Source of the DNA: Streptococcus parasanguinis | GTDB taxonomy: Bacteria > Bacillota > Bacilli > Lactobacillales > Streptococcaceae | Direction of reading: 5' to 3' | Assembly (NCBI RefSeq): GCF_018499505.1 | Contig: NZ_JAHDAC010000001.1 | Location: 186,001-250,000 of the forward strand | DNA: 64,000 nt | In this document: piece after piece, positions 9,273-17,220 of the stretch | Numbering within the stretch: the first letter of the stretch is position 1 | Layout: every line of letters begins with the position of its first letter | Translations under genes and position numbers: made by a program | Notes under the pieces: generated by a model | Told to the model about the DNA's origin: nothing | Seen by the model: only the letters and a program-made list of their open reading frames with translations | Databases searched by the model: none

Positions 9273-9467
9273 GTGGCGAAAAATCTCAAATTAAAAATGG
9301 CCCGGGTCGAGCATGATATGACCCAGGGGGATCTTGCAGATGCCATCGGGGTGACGCGTCAGACCATCGGCCTGATTGAGGCGGGGAAATATAACCCAAC
9401 CCTCAGCCTCTGCCTGGCCATTTGTAAGACCTTGGATAAGACGCTGGATCAACTGTTCTGGGAGTAA
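9273..9467 (+). CDS. Small XRE-family HTH regulator
   Basis: The 64-residue protein is one helix-turn-helix domain: MTQGDLADAIGVTRQTIGLIEAGKYNPTLSLCLAI, ending in LDQLFWE, like the YozG-type mini-regulators of Firmicutes. GTG 9273 is chosen because AAAGGAAAA lies before it and the next upstream start lies within the promoter. It probably autoregulates the two membrane-protein genes that follow. Its DNA looks noticeably more GC-rich than its neighbours (runs such as ATGGCCCGGGTCGAGC). Confidence 0.87.
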   Translation: MAKNLKLKMARVEHDMTQGDLADAIGVTRQTIGLIEAGKYNPTLSLCLAICKTLDKTLDQLFWE

Positions 9468-9495
9468 CAGTTTTAACAATAGAAAGAGGAAATAA

Positions 9496-9978
9496 ATGAA
9501 ACAAAAGAAAGAACCAATTGTAAAAGATGAGCGGACCATGCTGCTTGATGGAAAAATTGCAGGGGAACTTGTTCTAGGAATGACCTGCTTTATTGCAGTC
9601 TCTGCCTTTGTGAAAGCTAGTATCCTGGACTTGGACCTAATAGCCTATATTCCAGAGCTTATTCTCTTGATTGTCATGGGAGCTTATGCCTTTGTGAGAA
9701 GGATCAGCTCAGGGATCGACATTCGAGATATGTTAGAAAAAGATAGCTGGTTGAGCCGCCTTGGGTCAGGTCTAGTCTTTGCTGTGCTGATGATAGCCAT
9801 GGATGTGATTGGAAAGCGAGAGGCAACGAGCTTTATCTTGAGTCCCAAGTATCTGGTCAAAATTTTATTAGAAATCGTCGTCTTTGCCATCTTGACTTAT
9901 CTGCTTGAAAAACCACTTGCTCTTATCAATCGGAAAAAACAAGAGAAGATAGAGGCAGAGTTAGAGGATGAAGAATAA
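9496..9978 (+). CDS. Four-helix membrane protein of the XRE cassette
   Basis: The 160-residue protein has an acidic/basic N-terminal tail (KKEPIVKDERTMLLDGK), four hydrophobic segments (about residues 20-42, 48-66, 90-110 and 122-142) and a charged, glutamate-rich C-terminus. It recalls the DUF6773/DUF3169-type partners that commonly follow mini XRE regulators, but I cannot assign the family firmly. GAAAGAGGAAA precedes the ATG. It runs directly into the next gene. Confidence 0.7.
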   Translation: MKQKKEPIVKDERTMLLDGKIAGELVLGMTCFIAVSAFVKASILDLDLIAYIPELILLIVMGAYAFVRRISSGIDIRDMLEKDSWLSRLGSGLVFAVLMIAMDVIGKREATSFILSPKYLVKILLEIVVFAILTYLLEKPLALINRKKQEKIEAELEDEE

Positions 9979-9988
9979 GGAGAAAGCA

Positions 9989-10480
9989 ATGAGATTACAA
10001 TTACTGAACAAACAAATCATAGATGAACGAGAAGAAGGCTTAGCTAATAAGGCTGGAGCTGAGACGGCTGGTTTTCTGTTCCTTGCCTTAACTGTTTTTA
10101 GTGTGGGATCCATTTTTACGTCTAAGGTGGGGTTAAGTCCAATCATGGTGGTAGCCTTACTCATCGCCTCAGGATTTTATTATTCGGTTCGTTGTCAACG
10201 ATTGGGTGTGAGATTTATCAATTATAGCTATCTAAATGTGATGGGAATTGTAGCAGTAACCCTTGTTCTTTCCTTGTTCATCTGGGCTCAAAATTTTCAA
10301 TTAAACCAGGCTGTCTATCACTCAAATCCTTTCCATTCAAAATTCTTACTGGTGCTACCTATTACCTTTTTACTGAATCTTCCAATTGTATGGGGGATGA
10401 ATTTCCTTGTGATGCTCCTAGCCAAAGTAGAGAAAAAACGCTATGAAGCCTATCTGGATCAGTTGGAAAAAGAAGAGTAG
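9989..10480 (+). CDS. Second four-helix membrane protein of the XRE cassette
   Basis: The 163-residue protein has the same plan as its neighbour: a short cytoplasmic head (QIIDEREEGLANKAGAETAG), four hydrophobic segments and a charged tail (KVEKKRYEAYLDQLEKEE). ATG 9989 is preferred to 9968 because AAGGAG at 9977-9982 is spaced for it. A DER motif in both heads hints that the pair are diverged paralogues or subunits of one complex. Function unknown; regulated in all likelihood by the XRE protein encoded upstream. Confidence 0.7.
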   Translation: MRLQLLNKQIIDEREEGLANKAGAETAGFLFLALTVFSVGSIFTSKVGLSPIMVVALLIASGFYYSVRCQRLGVRFINYSYLNVMGIVAVTLVLSLFIWAQNFQLNQAVYHSNPFHSKFLLVLPITFLLNLPIVWGMNFLVMLLAKVEKKRYEAYLDQLEKEE

Positions 10481-10509
10481 TTAGTTGGAACCTTATTTTC
10501 GTCGTAAAA

Positions 10510-10537
10510 AAAGTCTGGAACCCCAGGCTTTTATTTT
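10510..10537 (+). terminator. Terminator of the XRE cassette
   Basis: AAAGTCTGG (10510-10518) pairs with CCAGGCTTT (10523-10531), with one T-G wobble, followed by a T-rich stretch. Confidence 0.75.
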
Positions 10538-10630
10538 TCAGTCAAATAAATTGCATTCGTTTTCTGTGGAGAGTATACTGGTATAGTTGAATGAAAAATT
10601 CTGATAATTTAATCTTAGAAAAGAGATCTT

Positions 10631-11614
10631 ATGGCAAAACCTATTCGCGTATTACTCTATTACCTCTATACCCCCATTGAAAATGCAGAACAATTTGCAG
10701 CCGACCACTTGGCCTTCTGTAAATCAATCGGTCTTAAAGGCCGTATCCTAGTGGCTGATGAAGGAATCAACGGAACCGTATCTGGTGACTACGAAACAAC
10801 TCAAAAATACATGGACTATGTTCATAGCCTTCCAGGTATGGAAGACCTCTGGTTCAAGATGGATGAGGAAGAAGAACAAGCTTTCAAGAAGATGTTCGTC
10901 CGCTATAAGAAAGAGATCGTCCACCTTGGATTAGAGGATGATAACTTCGATAACGACATCAATCCTCTTGAAACAACAGGTGCTTACTTGTCGCCAAAAG
11001 AATTTAAAGAAGCCCTTCTAGACGAAGACACAGTTGTCCTTGATACTCGTAACGACTATGAGTATGACCTTGGTCACTTCCGTGGGGCTATTCGTCCAGA
11101 TATCCGCAACTTCCGTGAATTGCCACAATGGGTCCGTGATAACAAGGAAAAATTCATGGACAAGCGTGTCGTCGTCTACTGTACTGGTGGAGTCCGTTGT
11201 GAGAAATTCTCAGGATGGATGGTGCGTGAAGGATACAAAGATGTTGGTCAATTGCATGGTGGAATCGCCACTTACGGGAAAGATCCAGAAATTCAAGGCG
11301 AACTGTGGGATGGGAAAATGTACGTCTTTGACGAGCGGATTGCAGTCGACGTCAACCATGTCGATCCAAGCGTTGTCGGCAAAGACTGGTTTGATGGAAC
11401 GCCATGCGAACGTTATGTCAACTGTGGAAATCCTTTCTGTAACCGTCGCATCTTGACCTCAGAAGAAAACGAAGACAAGTACCTCCGTGGCTGCTCACAT
11501 GAGTGCCGGGTTCACCCTCGCAATCGCTATGTAGAAGAACACAACTTGTTACAAGCAGAGGTTGCTGAGCGTTTGGCCCTTATCGGTGAGACGCTTGATG
11601 GAGCACCTGCATAA
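10631..11614 (+). CDS. trhO: tRNA uridine(34) hydroxylase, rhodanese family
   Basis: The 327-residue protein belongs to UPF0176 (YceA/YbfQ), now known as TrhO, which makes 5-hydroxyuridine at tRNA position 34 using oxygen. An N-terminal acylphosphatase-like region ([10 protein letters not shown]) is followed by a rhodanese domain ([19 protein letters not shown]) with the loop CTGGVRC whose first Cys (residue 184) is catalytic. A C-terminal Cys-rich segment ([18 protein letters not shown]) completes the family layout. Monocistronic between two terminators. Confidence 0.92.
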   Translation: MAKPIRVLLYYLYTPIENAEQFAADHLAFCKSIGLKGRILVADEGINGTVSGDYETTQKYMDYVHSLPGMEDLWFKMDEEEEQAFKKMFVRYKKEIVHLGLEDDNFDNDINPLETTGAYLSPKEFKEALLDEDTVVLDTRNDYEYDLGHFRGAIRPDIRNFRELPQWVRDNKEKFMDKRVVVYCTGGVRCEKFSGWMVREGYKDVGQLHGGIATYGKDPEIQGELWDGKMYVFDERIAVDVNHVDPSVVGKDWFDGTPCERYVNCGNPFCNRRILTSEENEDKYLRGCSHECRVHPRNRYVEEHNLLQAEVAERLALIGETLDGAPA

Positions 11615-11622
11615 TAGAAACA

Positions 11623-11649
11623 AACAGCCTGAAAGCTCAGGCTGTTTTT
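11623..11649 (+). terminator. Terminator after trhO
   Basis: A perfect 10-bp stem (AACAGCCTGA at 11623-11632 with TCAGGCTGTT at 11637-11646) with an AAGC loop and a T tract. Confidence 0.88.
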
Positions 11650-11713
11650 ATATGGAAATTGATTGAAAATTGTGCTATACTTTAGGTAAGCGATTTCAAA
11701 AAGGAGAAAACAA

Positions 11714-12619
11714 ATGAGTATCGTGTTTTCAATCAAAAATAAAAAGAGCTTATTTGGCTATCAGAAAGTACTCGCAGCACAGGAAGTTCTTAAATTGGTA
11801 GAAGGGTTGATGACCTACAACTATGATCCTGCCACCCTTCATCGTCCCTTAAATGATTTTGAAGGCTTGAACTGTATCGTGTACAGAAAAAGCGGTCTTC
11901 CTCTGCAGTTACGCTATTTTGATGAGGAAGAGTCTTATCAAATTCAGGTGCCCTCTTTTGCGATAGAAGAAGATTGGCAGTTGGCCCTTCGATGGCTTAG
12001 TCGCCTAGGAGAAGTATTAGGAACGGAGATTGTGGCTAGCGACGGCGTGAGCTATAGTCCAGATTCTATTTTCCATTTTGATTATGAAGTCGTCATCCTA
12101 GAAACGCTGGGTAATGTGACGAAAGAGAAAGATCTAAAAGAGTTTGAAGTACAAGGCTTCGCTCATCCAGTCTATTTGGATCGGGATACAGTGCAGGAAG
12201 TCTTGAACCATGTCCATCCACTAGAAGCCTACTCTGCCTTTATCAAGAAGATTCAATATAGTGCAGCTTATTTCAGTCAAGTCCGTTTTTATCAACAGGA
12301 GGAGACAGGAGCCTTCTTAGCCAGCTATAGCTTGACAGAAGATACGGATACGGTCTTGCCCAGCGTGCCACATGTTCCTGCAGAATATGTAGAAATTGTG
12401 GGCATAGCGGGTATCATTGATTGGCGAGTTCTATTGGTTGCGATCGATGGAGATCCGGATAAGCCAGAAAATTACCATCCAATCGGTTCTCTTGCACTGA
12501 AGAATCTATTAGCAGCGCTAGAGCCAGATGAATTCCAGTTGCTTGATGCTAGTCAAATTGAAATCAAAAAATTGTCCAAAGAACGGTTGCTAGAATTAGC
12601 GCAATTGGAAAACAAGTAA
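11714..12619 (+). CDS. Conserved streptococcal protein (DUF4299-like)
   Basis: The 301-residue soluble protein has no signal peptide or membrane segment. Its start (MSIVFSIKNKKSLFGYQKVL) and overall length match what I recall of the streptococcal DUF4299 family, whose function is unknown. It is acidic and has no obvious catalytic motif. AAAAGGAG lies 7 nt before the ATG, and it stands alone between terminators. Confidence 0.7.
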   Translation: MSIVFSIKNKKSLFGYQKVLAAQEVLKLVEGLMTYNYDPATLHRPLNDFEGLNCIVYRKSGLPLQLRYFDEEESYQIQVPSFAIEEDWQLALRWLSRLGEVLGTEIVASDGVSYSPDSIFHFDYEVVILETLGNVTKEKDLKEFEVQGFAHPVYLDRDTVQEVLNHVHPLEAYSAFIKKIQYSAAYFSQVRFYQQEETGAFLASYSLTEDTDTVLPSVPHVPAEYVEIVGIAGIIDWRVLLVAIDGDPDKPENYHPIGSLALKNLLAALEPDEFQLLDASQIEIKKLSKERLLELAQLENK

Positions 12620-12632
12620 AAAATATCGAAGT

Positions 12633-12690
12633 GAACTGTCCTTCCGACGTTTGATCCGAAAAATCTAACGTCTGGAAGCAGTTCTTTTTT
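12633..12690 (+). terminator. Terminator after the DUF4299-like gene
   Basis: GAACTG at 12633 pairs with CAGTTC ending at 12684, and inner CTTCC and ACGTT blocks pair with GGAAG and AACGT. Six T follow. Confidence 0.78.
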
Positions 12691-12776
12691 ATGCTCCTTC
12701 CTTTGATCAAAAACCAATGACTAGGCTAATTGTGGTATAATAGGGGCCTAGAAGTAGAATGAAAGAGGTGCACGAA

Positions 12777-13550
12777 ATGCTGTTAGAAGAATTTGATGCC
12801 AATCGACAGGCGATTATCAATCCACAAGACTTACACCAACCAATTGAAGGATTTCCCAAAGTAGTCATCTCTTGCTTTTCAAGAGTAACGTTTGCGCGCC
12901 TCCTTGAGAATTATGACCATGAGGTCATTGCAAGAACCTCCATGGCTAATTTTGAAGTCTTGGTCTATGGGATCACTATCGGAGACCAACAGATTGGTGC
13001 CTTTAATGCACCAGTTGGGGCTGCTTCTTGTGTGGGGATTATAGAGGACCTGATTCAATTTGGGATGGAAAAACTCGTTCTTTTTGGGACTTGTGGGGTT
13101 TTAGATCGAGATATCGAAGCAACATCCATCATCATTCCAACAGCTGCTCTTCGCGACGAGGGGACCAGTTACCACTATCTTCCAGCTAGTGATGAAGTGG
13201 AAGTAAACAAGAAAACCCTTCCTCTCTTCCAAGCCTTTCTGGAAAGCCACAAGGTTTCCTATCAGTCAGGAAAAGTGTGGACGACAGATGCACCCTACCG
13301 GGAAACCATCGACAAGATGAAGCGACGAAAGGAAGCGGGAGCCATCTGTGTGGATATGGAATGTTCGGCAGTGGCCGCCTTAGCAGCTTATAGGGGCTTT
13401 GAGCTCTGCCATTTCTTCTACGCAGCAGACCACCTCTCGGAAGAAAATTGGGATATCCGAACCTTATCTAGTCATGAGGATTTAGATAGCAAGGATCGAA
13501 TCGCGGAGTTAGCCATCCAATTTGCGCTCTTTTGGGAAAAGGCAAACTAA
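12777..13550 (+). CDS. Nucleoside phosphorylase (uridine phosphorylase-like)
   Basis: The 257-residue protein fits the PNP/UDP phosphorylase family 1 fold: FNAPVGAASCVGIIEDLIQFGMEKLVLFGTCGVL (about residues 73-106) supplies the phosphate/ribose site and VDMECSAVAALAAYRGFELCHFFYAADHL (about 190-218) the ribose-binding Met-Glu and the purine/pyrimidine pocket. It salvages bases from nucleosides with inorganic phosphate. ATG 12777 follows AAAGAGGTG; ATG 12759 would sit upstream of that site. The stump of an ABC ATPase begins at the base after its stop codon. Confidence 0.85.
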   Translation: MLLEEFDANRQAIINPQDLHQPIEGFPKVVISCFSRVTFARLLENYDHEVIARTSMANFEVLVYGITIGDQQIGAFNAPVGAASCVGIIEDLIQFGMEKLVLFGTCGVLDRDIEATSIIIPTAALRDEGTSYHYLPASDEVEVNKKTLPLFQAFLESHKVSYQSGKVWTTDAPYRETIDKMKRRKEAGAICVDMECSAVAALAAYRGFELCHFFYAADHLSEENWDIRTLSSHEDLDSKDRIAELAIQFALFWEKAN

Positions 13551-13604
13551 ATGAAAGAAGCAATGATTGAACTGAAGGATTTTTCCTTCCAATACAAGAA
13601 GTAA
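13551..13604 (+). pseudogene. Stump of an ABC/ECF-type ATPase gene
   Basis: ATG 13551 opens a 17-codon frame reading MKEAMIELKDFSFQYKK then a stop. This is the ordinary beginning of an ECF or cobalt-type ABC ATPase (short head, IELKDFSFQY strand), cut off about 15 residues before the Walker A motif would appear. No ATPase sequence follows; the next 100 bp lead to an unrelated SDR gene. It therefore looks like what remained after a deletion removed the transporter. The preceding gene ends exactly one base before it, suggesting a former operon. Confidence 0.65.
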
Positions 13605-13642
13605 TTTTGCAAGATAGGATTGTTTCATCTAGATTCTAAGTC

Positions 13643-13668
13643 GAGACAGAACCTGATGGTTCTTTCTC
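13643..13668 (+). terminator. Hairpin, possible terminator before the SDR gene
   Basis: GAGACAGAACC (13643-13653) pairs with GGTTCTTTCTC (13658-13668) with one mismatch. The T run (13680-13685) is displaced, so termination is uncertain. Confidence 0.4.
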
Positions 13669-13705
13669 AATCAGGGACGTTTTTACAATCCATGGAGGTA
13701 ATGAC

Positions 13706-14458
13706 ATGTCAGAAACGATTTTAGTAACAGGAGCTTCAGCTGGTTTTGGTCAAGCAATCTGCCGTCGCTTAGTAACAGATGGATACCGTGTGATCGGATC
13801 AGCTAGACGCATCGATAAATTACAGGCTCTTCACGAAGAGTTGGGAGAAGCCTTTTATCCCTTGCAAATGGATGTGACGGATCTTTCTCAGGTAGATCAT
13901 GCACTTGCCAGTTTGCCAAAAGCTTGGGAGAGAGTGGATGTTTTGGTCAATAATGCTGGTTTGGCCCTAGGCCTCGCCCCAGCTTATGAAGCAGAGGTCG
14001 CAGACTGGCTGACCATGATTCAGACCAATATTGTCGGCTTGACCTATCTGACAAGGAAAATCTTGCCCCAGATGGTGGAACGAAATGATGGCTATATTAT
14101 CAATTTGGGCTCTACAGCAGGAACTGTGCCTTATCCAGGGGCCAATGTTTACGGGGCATCCAAGGCTTTTGTCAAACAATTCTCCCTCAATCTTCGGGCA
14201 GATCTAGCTGGCAAGAAGATTCGTGTCAGCAATATTGAACCCGGTCTTTGTGAAGGGACAGAGTTCTCTTCTGTTCGCTTTAAAGGAGACGAAAAACGGG
14301 TAGAAGCCCTCTATCGAGATGCCCATGCCATTCAGCCTGAAGACATTGCCAACACCGTAGCTTGGTTGATCCAACAGCCCAAGCATGTCAATGTCAATCG
14401 GATTGAAATCATGCCGGTTTCCCAAACCTTTGGCCCACAACCCGTTTATCGTGATTAA
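13706..14458 (+). CDS. Short-chain dehydrogenase/reductase (YdfG-like)
   Basis: The 250-residue protein has the classical SDR signatures: TGASAGFGQAICRRL near residue 8 for NADP binding, NNAG near 83, Ser-Tyr-x-x-x-Lys catalysis (NLGSTAG near 132 and YGASK near 150) and the N-P-G turn NIEPGLCEGTEF near 176. It is closest in flavour to YdfG-type reductases acting on 3-hydroxy acids or serine. ATGGAGGTA precedes the ATG. Substrate not determinable. Confidence 0.88.
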   Translation: MSETILVTGASAGFGQAICRRLVTDGYRVIGSARRIDKLQALHEELGEAFYPLQMDVTDLSQVDHALASLPKAWERVDVLVNNAGLALGLAPAYEAEVADWLTMIQTNIVGLTYLTRKILPQMVERNDGYIINLGSTAGTVPYPGANVYGASKAFVKQFSLNLRADLAGKKIRVSNIEPGLCEGTEFSSVRFKGDEKRVEALYRDAHAIQPEDIANTVAWLIQQPKHVNVNRIEIMPVSQTFGPQPVYRD

Positions 14459-14467
14459 AAAGAGAAG

Positions 14468-14498
14468 CAACCAAACCACAAGGGGTTGGTTGTTTTTT
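14468..14498 (+). terminator. Terminator after the SDR gene
   Basis: CAACCAA (14468-14474) pairs with TTGGTTG (14486-14492), extended by CC/GG, followed by six T. Confidence 0.82.
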
Positions 14499-14541
14499 AT
14501 GTTTCCTCTGGTATAATAGAAGGCAAAGTAAGGAGAAAAAG

Positions 14542-15444
14542 ATGACAGCTGCGTTAGTTATTGGTTCTACAGTTTGTGATGTGATGATTTACTTGGATCG
14601 TTTGCCAAGTCGTGAAGGAGATGCCCATATTGATCACCAGCAATGGTCTGTGGGAGGTTGTGCCTTTAATGTCGTTAATATCCTTCATTTTTTGTCGCAA
14701 CCTTACCAGTTTGTCTCGCCAGTCGGTTCTGGAATATATGGTGATTTTATTCGGAGAGAGCTGAAACAATTAGGGATTTCCTCTAGCATCTCATTAGAAG
14801 GGGCCAATGGTTGCTGTTACTGCTTTGTAGAGTTTGATGGTGAGAGGACCTTCTTATCGGATCACGGAGTGGAGTATAGCTTCCAAGCAGAGTGGCTAAA
14901 AGAGATTGAGACAGATCGGTTTGATTACATCTACTTATGTGGCCTTGAAGTCGAGGAGCCAACCGGTCTTGCATTGGTCCAGTCTGTTTCGCAACTAGAA
15001 GGCCAGGTAATTTTCGCACCTGGGCCACGCGGACTCTTGATTCCAAAGGATCGACTGGAAGCAATTTATGATCTGCATCCGATTCTCCATGTTAATGAGG
15101 CTGAAGCACTGGCTTTTTCAGGGTGCAGAGAGATTCAGCCAGCCATCGAATACTTGTATCAGAGAACAGGGCAATTGGTTATTGTCACCTTGGGTGAAAA
15201 CGGAGCGGTTGCCTATGATGGCAACTGGTATGAGGCAGAAGGTTTTCCAACAGAAGTTGTCGATACAGTAGGCGCTGGAGATAGCCATGTGGGAGCCTTT
15301 ATATCCGCACGTTTAGAAGGTTTAGATATGACGCAAGCCTTAAGATTTGCCAACAAAGTCTCTAGCCAGATTGTTGCGAGTAAGGGCGTTCATCTGACAA
15401 AAGAGCAACAAGAAGCCCTACGAACAGAATTGAAACAAAAATAA
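14542..15444 (+). CDS. PfkB-family carbohydrate/nucleoside kinase
   Basis: At 300 residues it has both PfkB signatures: an N-terminal substrate/Gly-rich part (GSTVCDVMIYLDRLPSREGD and the GGCAFNV segment near residue 38) and the C-terminal ATP site DTVGAGDSHVGAFIS near 245, which holds the catalytic Asp. Members phosphorylate ribose, fructose-1-P, nucleosides or pseudouridine; the acceptor here is not clear. TAAGGAGAAAAAG precedes the ATG and a weak TATAAT lies about 28 bp further up. The 175-bp repeat starts 5 bp after the stop. Confidence 0.87.
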   Translation: MTAALVIGSTVCDVMIYLDRLPSREGDAHIDHQQWSVGGCAFNVVNILHFLSQPYQFVSPVGSGIYGDFIRRELKQLGISSSISLEGANGCCYCFVEFDGERTFLSDHGVEYSFQAEWLKEIETDRFDYIYLCGLEVEEPTGLALVQSVSQLEGQVIFAPGPRGLLIPKDRLEAIYDLHPILHVNEAEALAFSGCREIQPAIEYLYQRTGQLVIVTLGENGAVAYDGNWYEAEGFPTEVVDTVGAGDSHVGAFISARLEGLDMTQALRFANKVSSQIVASKGVHLTKEQQEALRTELKQK

Positions 15445-15448
15445 AAAA

Positions 15449-15623
15449 GAGAGTGGGACAGAAATCGGTAATTCGTTAGAATTCGATTTCGTCGTCCCAC
15501 CTCCGCACAGTTGAGTAGGGCTGTAAAAGCTGATGAAATCAGCGTAGTAGAGCTCACTCAACTACTGCGTCTTGCTTGACAATCCAAAAATAATTGAGAG
15601 GCTAGGACTTTTGTCCCAGCCTC
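15449..15623 (-). repeat. 175-bp structured intergenic repeat, copy A (inverted)
   Basis: This is the reverse complement of the elements at 53419-53593 and 62911-63085, the same length without gaps and with about four to six substitutions. On its own strand it starts with a hairpin GAGGCTGGGAC/GTCCTAGCCTC, continues with GTTGAGT.. pairing to ..ACTCAAC around an inner GCTGAT/ATCAGC stem, and ends with GTGGGAC/GTCCCAC enclosing GAAATCG/CGATTTC. It lies between converging genes (the kinase and rsmG). No ORF is conserved in it. Confidence 0.9.
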
Positions 15624-15626
15624 TTA

Positions 15627-15667
15627 TTTGACTTTATCCTCTTGGCCCTTTGTATCTTACTGAAATG
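15627..15667. repeat. 41-bp direct repeat, unit 1 (copy of the rsmG 3' end)
   Basis: The 41 bases match 15842-15882 with four substitutions, at a distance of 215 bp. Unit 2 contains the rsmG stop codon, so unit 1 is a duplicated, non-coding copy of the rsmG tail. Confidence 0.8.
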
Positions 15668-15731
15668 AACACGGGCTGCGGATTGTGTCAAAAAGCGCAA
15701 AATACATTAGTACTAAAACCAAGACACAGTA

Positions 15732-15781
15732 GCTGATTGAATTCTTCTCTCGTCTTTTAGCTCGGAAGAATCCTAATCAGC
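15732..15781. other. Long hairpin in the rsmG downstream region
   Basis: GCTGATT (15732-15738) pairs with AATCAGC (15775-15781), and ATTCTTC (15741-15747) with GAAGAAT (15765-15771). The rest of 15668-15790 shows no ORF I would support. Confidence 0.55.
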
Positions 15782-15790
15782 CTTGTGGGG

Positions 15791-15834
15791 GCAGGACAAC
15801 GAAGCAATCCCATACAACAGTGCTTCTGTCCTGC
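15791..15834. other. Bulged hairpin related to the 175-bp repeat
   Basis: GCAGGACA (15791-15798) pairs with TGTCCTGC (15827-15834), a two-base AC bulge follows, then GAAGCA (15801-15806) pairs with TGCTTC (15821-15826). The repeat's last hairpin has the same stem–AC–stem plan with different but still complementary bases. Confidence 0.6.
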
Positions 15835-15841
15835 TCCCTAT

Positions 15842-15882
15842 TTTGACTTTATCCGCTTAGCCCTTTGTATCTTACTACAATG
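15842..15882. repeat. 41-bp direct repeat, unit 2
   Basis: Partner of 15627-15667 (37 of 41 bases identical). It includes the rsmG stop codon at 15875-15877 (on the minus strand). Confidence 0.8.
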
Positions 15883-16588
15883 GCCTCTTATTAGGCATAC
15901 CCGCTTTTCTTGGGTATTTATTGGGGGTTTCTTTTTTCTTTTCGACAAGAGTGATATAGCGTGGATCACCATTTGGCAATTCATACTGTAGATTGTCTTC
16001 AACCTTACTAAATAGCAGGTTGAGGGCATTTTTTGCTTCTTCCAACTCTTCTGGAGCATTGCTGGCCTTGAGAGCGAGGAGCCGTCCTCCTACTTTCAGG
16101 TAAGGGATAGTCAGCTCAGAAAGGACCTGCATGCGAGCAACAGCGCGCGCTGTTACGAGGTCAAATTGGGCACGAAAGGCCTTGTCTTGCGCAAAGTCCT
16201 CGGCACGTCCATGGTAGAAATGAACCCCACTTAAGCCCAACTCTTCAGCCAGCAAGTGAAGGAAATTGATCCGCTTATTGAGGGAATCAATGATGGTCAC
16301 ATCCAGATCAGGGAAAAGGATCTTCATTGGAAGGCTGGGAAAGCCAGCGCCAGCTCCGATATCCAGGAGATGGATGGGTTGGTTTTCAATCAAGCCCTGT
16401 AAAATGGGTGCGATAGAATCATAAAAATGCTTGAGATAGACTTCGTCTTTTTCGGTGATGGCCGTAAGATTAATCTTTTCATTCCATTCAACGAGGAGCT
16501 CGAAATAGCGTTCGTATTGCTCTTTTTGACGATCAGTTAATGGGAAGCCGAGATCGGCTAAACGGGCATAAAATTCTTCTGGTTTCAT
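15875..16588 (-). CDS. rsmG: 16S rRNA (guanine(527)-N7)-methyltransferase
   Basis: The 237-residue protein is RsmG (GidB). The N-terminal region contains [20 protein letters not shown] (about residue 24), then the SAM-binding [17 protein letters not shown] (about 73), [14 protein letters not shown] (about 95) and [11 protein letters not shown] (about 140). It methylates G527 of 16S rRNA; loss gives low-level streptomycin resistance in other species. The lysine-rich tail after residue 215 is normal for streptococci. It is transcribed towards the kinase and divergently from lemA, with about 70 bp between the two start codons. Confidence 0.95.
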   Translation of the reverse strand: MKPEEFYARLADLGFPLTDRQKEQYERYFELLVEWNEKINLTAITEKDEVYLKHFYDSIAPILQGLIENQPIHLLDIGAGAGFPSLPMKILFPDLDVTIIDSLNKRINFLHLLAEELGLSGVHFYHGRAEDFAQDKAFRAQFDLVTARAVARMQVLSELTIPYLKVGGRLLALKASNAPEELEEAKNALNLLFSKVEDNLQYELPNGDPRYITLVEKKKETPNKYPRKAGMPNKRPL

Positions 16589-16658
16589 GCTATTATTTTA
16601 CCACAAAATAAGGGAAATTTGATATACTGGTAGAAAGAAATGAAAGGAATTCAATAAA

Positions 16659-17219
16659 ATGATTTGGATTATTCTTGGGATCATTGTGGTCCTTGTGTTG
16701 ATTGTAGTAGGAGTATACAACGGTTTGGTGAAAAGCCGGATGCAAACTCGCGAAGCATGGAGTCAAATTGATGTGCAATTGAAACGTCGGAATGACTTGA
16801 TTCCAAACTTGATCGAAACCGTTAAAGGCTATGCCAAGTACGAAGGAGATACACTTGCAAAAGTGACTCAACTTCGCCAACAAGTAGCGCAAGCTTCTTC
16901 ACCTGCAGAAGCAATGGCGGCCAGCGATGCTCTTTCTCGTCAAGTAGCAGGCATCTTTGCGGTGGCTGAAAATTACCCAGACTTGAAAGCTAACACTAAC
17001 TTCATGCAGTTGCAAGAAGAATTGACCAACACAGAAAACAAAATTTCTTATGCGCGTCAATTGTATAACAGTGTCACAAGCAACTACAATGTCAAGTTGG
17101 AAACTTTCCCAACAAACGTGATTGCTGGAATGTTTGGCTTCAAACAAGCCGAATTCCTTCAAGTACCTGAAGAAGAAAAAGCAGTACCAAAGGTGGACTT
17201 TAGCGGATTAGGAGACTAA
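16659..17219 (+). CDS. lemA: LemA family protein
   Basis: The 186-residue protein has an N-terminal membrane anchor ([23 protein letters not shown]) and the LemA core [29 protein letters not shown] followed by [10 protein letters not shown]; the rest is a helical extracellular or cytoplasmic bundle. The lemA–htpX pairing, here with 1 bp between them, is conserved in streptococci. The molecular role is not known. A TATACT (about 16622) and GAAAGGA before the ATG are visible. Confidence 0.93.
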   Translation: MIWIILGIIVVLVLIVVGVYNGLVKSRMQTREAWSQIDVQLKRRNDLIPNLIETVKGYAKYEGDTLAKVTQLRQQVAQASSPAEAMAASDALSRQVAGIFAVAENYPDLKANTNFMQLQEELTNTENKISYARQLYNSVTSNYNVKLETFPTNVIAGMFGFKQAEFLQVPEEEKAVPKVDFSGLGD

Positions 17220-17220
17220 T

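Noticed and set aside
15449..15625. Idea that the 175-bp repeat is a pneumococcal BOX or RUP element
   Set aside because: The boxA/boxC landmarks and RUP ends I remember are not present, so I leave it unnamed.
15785..15991. 68-codon plus-strand frame over the rsmG 3' end
   Set aside because: It spans the bulged hairpin and is antisense to rsmG, with no conserved features.
16593..16892. 99-codon minus-strand frame over lemA
   Set aside because: It is antisense to a well-supported gene and covers the lemA/rsmG promoter region.
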